In this document: positions 58,006 through 64,000 of the stretch, in pieces
How the letters are laid out: every line of letters begins with the position of its first letter
Numbering within the stretch: position 1 is the first letter of the stretch
NCBI GenBank assembly: GCA_020698575.1
Contig: CM036247.1
Coordinates: forward strand, 33,910,586 to 33,974,585
Direction of reading: 5' to 3'
Length of the DNA stretch: 64,000 nt
From: Bostrychus sinensis
Taxonomy: Eukaryota; Chordata; Actinopteri; Gobiiformes; Eleotridae
Position numbers and translations under genes: made by a program
The notes under the pieces: model-generated
Databases searched by the model: none
Told to the model about the DNA's origin: nothing
The model's input: the letters and a program-made list of their open reading frames with translations, nothing else

Positions 58006-58741
58006 TGTAATAGGCTTAAATAATATAACTGAATAAGATAAGAGATAAGATTGAACTCTATTAATCTCACTTTTTAAGGCAATATGGAATAAAGTGCAGA
58101 AAGCAAGAAAATAAAGTGTACATGCAACAAAAACATAAGGTGCAAAATAAATAATTTACAAGAAACAGTCTAAAAAAAGTAAAAAGTATATAACATAAAT
58201 ATGAAATGTAAAAATGAACAGTGCAAACATTAACAAAGTACATACATATTTTTACGTTGATGGAGGAAGGTGATGATAATAATGACAATGGGGGTATTGC
58301 ACAGAATAAGACAATTTTTACTATAAATTCATAGACAGAATTTTAAAAAGTATGCATATATTGCCTTTTTTTTTTACCACAAAATGAGACAGAATTGAGA
58401 TTTGACAAAAAAATGTCCTTTAACTTTCAGTCGTGGCAACCTTAAACCTATGGAGCATAACTGCAACCACAAGCATGGTTGTCTCCAGGAATAGTTTGAA
58501 AATTATAACATGAAATCTGAAGTTTGTAAAACATGCTTAGGTAGATATAAACAATTTATTTCCCAATTAATTCTCTCAAACAGCTATGGAAAGCATAGAG
58601 TTTTCATTAATCCAACTCTATATGTATCAAAATTACTAATTTTAATGTACACTACAAATTTGTGGAAGTTCAGACCACAGAGCACGGCCATGACCACAAG
58701 CTACAAAATAACTGACACAAGGCGTACTCTTTCTTTTAGAC

Positions 58742-59151
58742 CAGTGGTTCCCAAAGTGGGGTCCAGGGGCCCCTTGGGGGTCCGTGAAGGTACTACGGTA
58801 CTACTACGTGAATATTTTTATTATTATTATTATTTCAGACACATGCTTTTGGTTCATGAAAACAAATAAAACATACAAAAATATAAAAAGTCAATGAAAA
58901 TATTAAGTACCTAAAAACATTAAGTACATAAAAAACATTTGAAATTAATTACAGTTGTATGCTTGTTTTAAAATATTACTTTAAAACAACTTTTAGTCAA
59001 TAATCAATGTTTTTGTAATGTTTTTATAAAAAAACATATGGAGAAAAACATGGCAGTCTTTTGAGCAGAGGGAAGTTTTATTGTTGGGGGTCCGCGAGGG
59101 ATTTTTGGAAATTTAAGGGGGCCGTGACAGTCTTGGCTTTGGGAATGGCTG
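58742..59151. mobile_element. 410-bp hAT-like element
   Basis: Starts CAGTGGTTCCCAAAGTGGGG, ends CTTTGGGAATGGCTG, flanked by exact 8-base duplications TTTTAGAC (58734-58741 and 59152-59159). Confidence 0.92.
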
Positions 59152-59569
59152 TTTTAGACTATGTGAACCACTGAGCTCGAAAAATCCTCTTTCCAGAACC
59201 CTTTGCACAACACAGTTTATAAATTTTAGCCATATATCATGACTCAACAATCTGATGTGTGTCTGGAGCACTGAGCTTCCTTTAGAAACACAGACTCCAA
59301 TGGTCAAGTCCTGGGAACGAACTGTAAACAATAGGACACTTCACTTTATTACCTTGTAACTTCAACAATATAACGTCTAGCACTGATAATACAAAGCGTG
59401 CGTCATAAAACATTTAACTCCAGATTAAGAATAGCTGTTACCCACATTATCGGTCTGTCTATGTGATTTGTACAAAAAATTAAAATTAAGCAATCGACAT
59501 TAATGTACCAGTATTGGCATCTGTGATTAAAATCAAGTGCCACTTTCCACAATCAATACTTTTTAGCCT

Positions 59570-60060
59570 GTGTTTCTCTTCATTCCTGTCCACTTTAATC
59601 GGCCATCTCTGACTTTAAGAGAGAAATATCTGCAGCTGGGACGGCCCATAATTAAATGAAGAAGACGAAGTGGGTCAGCAGCGAGATGAGTCAGTGGGCG
59701 GAGGACGGAAAAGTGTTCGCTTCAAAATAATGGAAGTCATTTATTAAGTTGAAATAAAGAGAGTGGATTGAAATGGGTAAAAGTATCATTTTGAAGAAAG
59801 TTGTAAAAGCGATGTTGTTGCTGGAGCTATTCTGTGTGCAAATGCGCATACACTTGGTCTCCTTCAATGCCACTGCTAACCCCGGTGAGGCACAGGGGTT
59901 AGCACAGCTCCAATGTTAAAGCAGGCTAATTACGGCCAGTGTCTCCCACACTCCAGGAGGGCCGGGTCATCCAGAGGACAGCCATGAGAGGCATTCCTGC
60001 AGCCTGCAGGATCCCCTCCTCACTGCGGCTCCTCCATCCTCCTCCTCAGACTCCTGCCTC
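59570..60060. other. GC-richer unique stretch upstream of rarb
   Basis: Lacks repeat signatures and is richer in GC than its surroundings (for example ggagggccgggtcatccaga at 59,956). A candidate conserved noncoding element or unannotated exon; nothing proves either. Confidence 0.3.
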
Positions 60061-61619
60061 TTCTCTATTTGTCATTTCACTTTCATATATTTATTCATCA
60101 CTCAGCGGCACATATAGCATGTTTCGAGAGTTGCAAAATATGTGGCAAATTTAGCTTTAGCACAATAACAACTGCAGTGTCCTCTATACAGATATTTTAA
60201 GACAAGAATAAAAACTCAGAATGTACAGAACACAATGTACAAATCAAAGTAGTTTACATACAAGTTAAGTAAGTTTAAAACTTCATGAAATAAACCATTA
60301 TGTCAGTCCATGTTGATAGACATTTGACACTTCATATGTCCAAATAACTGACCATTCATAAGCCTTAAAATTACTGTGGCACAACAAAATTTGTAAAAAA
60401 AACAACAACAAAACAAACAAACAAACAAAAAAACAGCTTGTTTTCATAATTCCATTTCAGTGATGGCAAAGTTCCAGTACTGCATACTTTATATTGTTAT
60501 ATTAATGCAATATCCAACATAGCATTACACATCTTGCACACCGTTTCCTCATATTGATACAACACAGGCTTTTTCAATTTTGTGATTTTGGGCCACTTTA
60601 CTCCCTTAACATGTAGCTTTCACAAATGAAATCTCCTTATTACACATTAAGGTGCTTATTTCATTACATTTTGTCAACTTGTGTTCATAGATTTCTATCT
60701 GAAATATTAATATAATAGTAGTAATAATAATATAATATTAACTTCAGATAGCCGTTTTCTCAGAATTTGTTTTTCTTGACCTCTGAGTCAGATATCTCAG
60801 CTTCAGTAGCACCCACAGGCACCACATATTTCAGTTTTATACTTATTTATAATTTGAAGGATTTATTGATATGTAATTCTCAGCCTGATTTATTGGACAT
60901 TTTACTCCTAAACACAAAAATTCTTTAAGGCTACGGACAGTATTTTCTTATTTACAAACAACAAAATAAGATACCCAGAATTCACTCTGTGAAATGCTTT
61001 TATCTAATATCAACAAATGAACCGAGAGTTTTAAACCTGTCTCCATCCAATTTTCAGATTTTGTTTTTGGAAAATTATGCAAATTGGCACGTCACACATC
61101 TACTGGAGGAAATTCACAATGATAAAGTAAAAAAAAATTAAATCCTACTCACCTGTAAGATCTCGTGTTAAATATGCTAAAATACTTGTGTATTTAGACC
61201 AAAGCTATAGAAAACCATTCTGAATATAGAACTCCATTGAAAATCATTCAATGGAGTTACCTTAAAGTACTGGTCAGGCTATTGAAGAGTCCTGTGTTTT
61301 CTCTTGTTAAAGAACTACAGCACCAGTGGCATTGCACAAGCAGACCAACGACCACCAGAGAGGCCTGGTGAACGGCTGAGATAAGAGCCACAACTCCTTA
61401 AAAGATAGAATTTAGTAGTGTTAGTTCTAATGCCTAATACTCATATTGTTATAAAGCCTGCATTATTTCCCTTTTAGGAGGTGCCACATTTGTCGGGAAC
61501 ATGCATTTGTAGGATGAGTTGAGCTGAGCACGTGATCTTCTCTGCCAATGCTAACTCTTGTTTGGTGTTGAAACAAGGAAAATTTAACAATATATTCATT
61601 TAACAAACCAGAGCCTAGC

Positions 61620-61910
61620 ATTTTGACGACCCATACACAACCACACCGCCCTGGTACCTCCTCCTCATGCTGGTCACCAGCCTATTCACACACTGCTGTG
61701 GGATGGCATCCCATTCTTCAACCAGCATTTGTCGCAATTCAGCTAATGTGGTTGTGTTGGTCTCTGTGGCACAAACAGCCTGCACAAGCTGATCTCACAA
61801 GTGTTCAATGGGGTTGAGGTCAGGACTCACGGCAAGCCATTCCATCTTCTCCACTCCAAATTCTGGAGTAGTCTCTGATAAACCCCACTTTGCGGCAGCA
61901 AGTGTTGTGA
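61620..61910. mobile_element. Probable decayed DNA-transposon coding fragment
   Basis: Words such as caatggggttgaggtcagga and gcaagccattccatcttctc are of a kind common in fish DNA transposons. No intact frame. Family not assigned. Confidence 0.45.
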
Positions 61911-62336
61911 TATGGGATTGCCACTGGTTACAGAATTTCATCTTGATATCTCTCTAGTCTGCATTGAGATTGCCTCGACAAGCCTTGTTTTTTCAGTGAG
62001 GGAGATGCCGCCTCATACATTCACACACACCCGACCAATGTATGTGTGCAAAAGGATTAGAGCAGCAATTGCCAAAGCGTTCTCCATGTCTTCTCCACAT
62101 TTTGACAATATTTATTAATGGCTACACTTCATATGAGCTATATTTGTTCATATTAACATTTAATTTATAATTCAGCATTAAGCCTTGGTGACTTTCAACA
62201 GGATTCTTTTGAGAAAAAAGTTGCAGTCTCATCTGCCACAGTGGAATTCCTCATAAAAGTTTGTATGCAGCAGTTGAAAGCACTCCTCCAGATGAGCTTG
62301 AACCCGGAAGAGTGTGATTTACACTAGTCCTCTCTG

Positions 62337-62367
62337 TGACCTCAAGGCGATGGGTTCAGCCAGGTCA
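62337..62367 (+). promoter_or_regulatory. Cluster of nuclear-receptor half-sites
   Basis: TGACCT at 62337-62342, then GGTTCA GCC AGGTCA at 62353-62367, a DR3 arrangement. About 7.4 kb upstream of the rarb promoter. Could be chance. Confidence 0.3.
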
Positions 62368-63369
62368 GGGTTAGCTGTCCCTAACTCGAGTCACATGTAA
62401 CCCCTGCGCTCACTCCAAATATGGCATGGCCAAATGGTAGGCACTAAACGGGAAACAAAGCCAGCCTTCCTTTTGATTTTTTACAGCCAGTTGTAAAGCA
62501 TCACTCGGACACTGGCACCACACAGGAGTTATTTATTGGTGCAATAATTCTCTTTATTCTCAGTGTCAGCAAAGGCAGGTAAGTCACTCTTGTCTTTTAA
62601 CGCTGCTCTATTCTCCAGTGGGGTTATGTGCGGTCTATAGAGCAGTCAAAAACAAGGCTGCTCCAGTTTACTGCTAAGGCTTTCTAATGTGGACCATCTG
62701 GACCCCAACGCAGGGAAAAAGATAATATTTTGACAATGTGGTTCTATTGGATACTTTTGGATGCCTAATCTACACAGTCCCAGAAGCAGACAGAGTAATG
62801 ATACAGAGGATAAATCATGTACTGTTGTAGGTAGTACAATAAACTAGGTCTAGTTCTATTAAAATGTGTGCACCTTAAAAAATATTTACGCAATATCTGC
62901 TGCTGAGAAATGGGCCATATTACAGAATAGGGATTCATCATTTTTATTTTTATGCACATTTTGAAGTATAGATTGATGCAAAAAACAGTTTAGTTTAGTT
63001 TTACAATAGAAATTGTAAGATGGACACACAATTGTCGAATAAAGTTTGACATAGCAAACTTAACTTAAAACTTAAAATCTATGTGACTGTTGGTGGTCTA
63101 TCTGTGTTTTCAAATAGTATTTTTGGTTTACTCAGAAAACTATACCGAAAAGTATAGTGTGTGCTCTGAACTGAGCACACACGAGGGGTTCAGGGGGAGA
63201 TTAGACTTTCAGTCAAATAAATTATCTAAAACAGGCTCAGTAGATCAGTGTGAAGGCAGATAACGTCTCTCTCAGGGCATCATAAGCCAGGGCCACCATT
63301 TCTTACATGTGGTCAGAAAAGAAACCCAGAAATATTAATATAACAGCAAAAAGTTGTGAGTATAGTGAC

Positions 63370-63612
63370 TCACCACTGCAACCTCAAAAAATCCCCCTGG
63401 GAGATCGTATTCTTTCCCCATATGTACGGGGCTTGACGTTGTAACACCCTTGTTGCCAATGCCTGCATCAAAATATTTGCATTACTTCTGTTTATAGCAT
63501 TTACTTTAGCAATCACAAGCTCTGCTGCAAGGATAACTCTATTACTTGTCCAATCATAACTTATTCCAGCCCAGTTGCAAATTTTTATACTCCTCTTGTT
63601 AATTCCTTGCAA
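63370..63612 (-). other. 80-codon open frame of unknown origin
   Basis: Open frame including LAAELVIAKVNAINRSNANI. It looks protein-like rather than random, but no family was recognised. It may be a fragment of a mobile element. Confidence 0.25.
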
Positions 63613-63667
63613 CCCCTACTCTTCCTTACTTCCTTATCAACCCCACCCTTATCCACATGAACACCTA

Positions 63668-64000
63668 CAGGGGCAAGAAAAAGTATGTACCCCCCTTAAC
63701 AAATTTTATTTTTGCCTTAGAACTTGGAATTTAAATGGATCGTTGAGAGGTTTCTGTCAGTCGCTTGACAACAACTATGAAAATGCAAAAAGAAAAATTT
63801 TGTGAAGCAAATTAGAAATATGACATAAAAACAGAAAACTTGAGTGTGCAAAAGTATGTACCCCTTTTTTAAAGAGGCTCCTAAATGAGACCCGGTGTTA
63901 CCCTCAGAAGTCACAGAAATAGTTAGATAAGGTTGGCCTGACTGCAATTCAACTGTCATTATGTGACAAAACACAATTTAACTCATCATTACAACATGTA
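63668..64000. mobile_element. Tc1-like terminal sequence, runs off window
   Basis: CAGGGGCAAGAAAAAGTATG after a TA resembles Tc1/mariner-type ends in fish; a similar word gcaaaagtatgtacccc recurs at 63,848. The other end is outside the window. Confidence 0.55.

Noticed and set aside
55100..64000. RARbeta1/3-type alternative first exon or an upstream gene
   Set aside because: No frame resembling those N-termini was found; the open frames here lie in transposons or lack any support.

Overview
This is AT-rich vertebrate nuclear DNA, almost certainly from a teleost fish. It has small exons with GT-AG introns, fish-type tRNA-derived SINEs, L2-like LINE remnants and many short hAT-like and palindromic DNA elements. 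It carries a retinoic acid receptor beta gene; as far as is known zebrafish lacks rarb, so a non-cyprinid, probably percomorph, teleost is likely (inference). There is no sign of bacterial, plasmid or viral genome content.

Layout: (1) About 1,727-22,668 on the + strand holds 34 coding exons of nek10, from near the N-terminus to the stop codon; the initiator exon was not found and may lie upstream of the window. Every exon was placed by reading frame, splice sites and agreement with the NEK10 family: ARM-like region (exons 3-15), protein kinase domain (exons 16-24), acidic linker and C-terminal tail (exons 25-34). (2) About 22,669-28,500 is intergenic, packed with DNA transposons, between two convergent 3' ends. 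(3) 28,501-54,584 on the - strand holds all eight coding exons of rarb (454 codons, RARbeta2-type first exon), with large introns full of repeats. (4) 54,585-55,020 is the rarb 5' UTR and promoter: four upstream ORFs, a TATA-like element, two tandem DR5 retinoic acid response elements and a palindromic CRE. (5) 55,100-64,000 is upstream DNA with nested transposons and no gene I can support.

The two genes keep the tail-to-tail orientation known from human 3p24, where they lie over a megabase apart with other genes between; here their stop codons are about 5.8 kb apart. Nek10 is a cilia-associated NIMA-family kinase. RARbeta is a ligand-dependent nuclear receptor whose beta2 promoter is itself induced by retinoic acid.

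Main points for follow-up: a doubled DR5 element at the rarb promoter; a further DR5 and a perfect DR1 in rarb intron 1; conserved-style uORFs in the rarb leader; two single-base insertions that break nek10 exon 10; a GC-AG intron in the nek10 kinase domain; a family of hAT-like elements that carry an internal CTGGTTTAGTCC minisatellite; and a 0.9-kb inverted-repeat element carrying a coding remnant.
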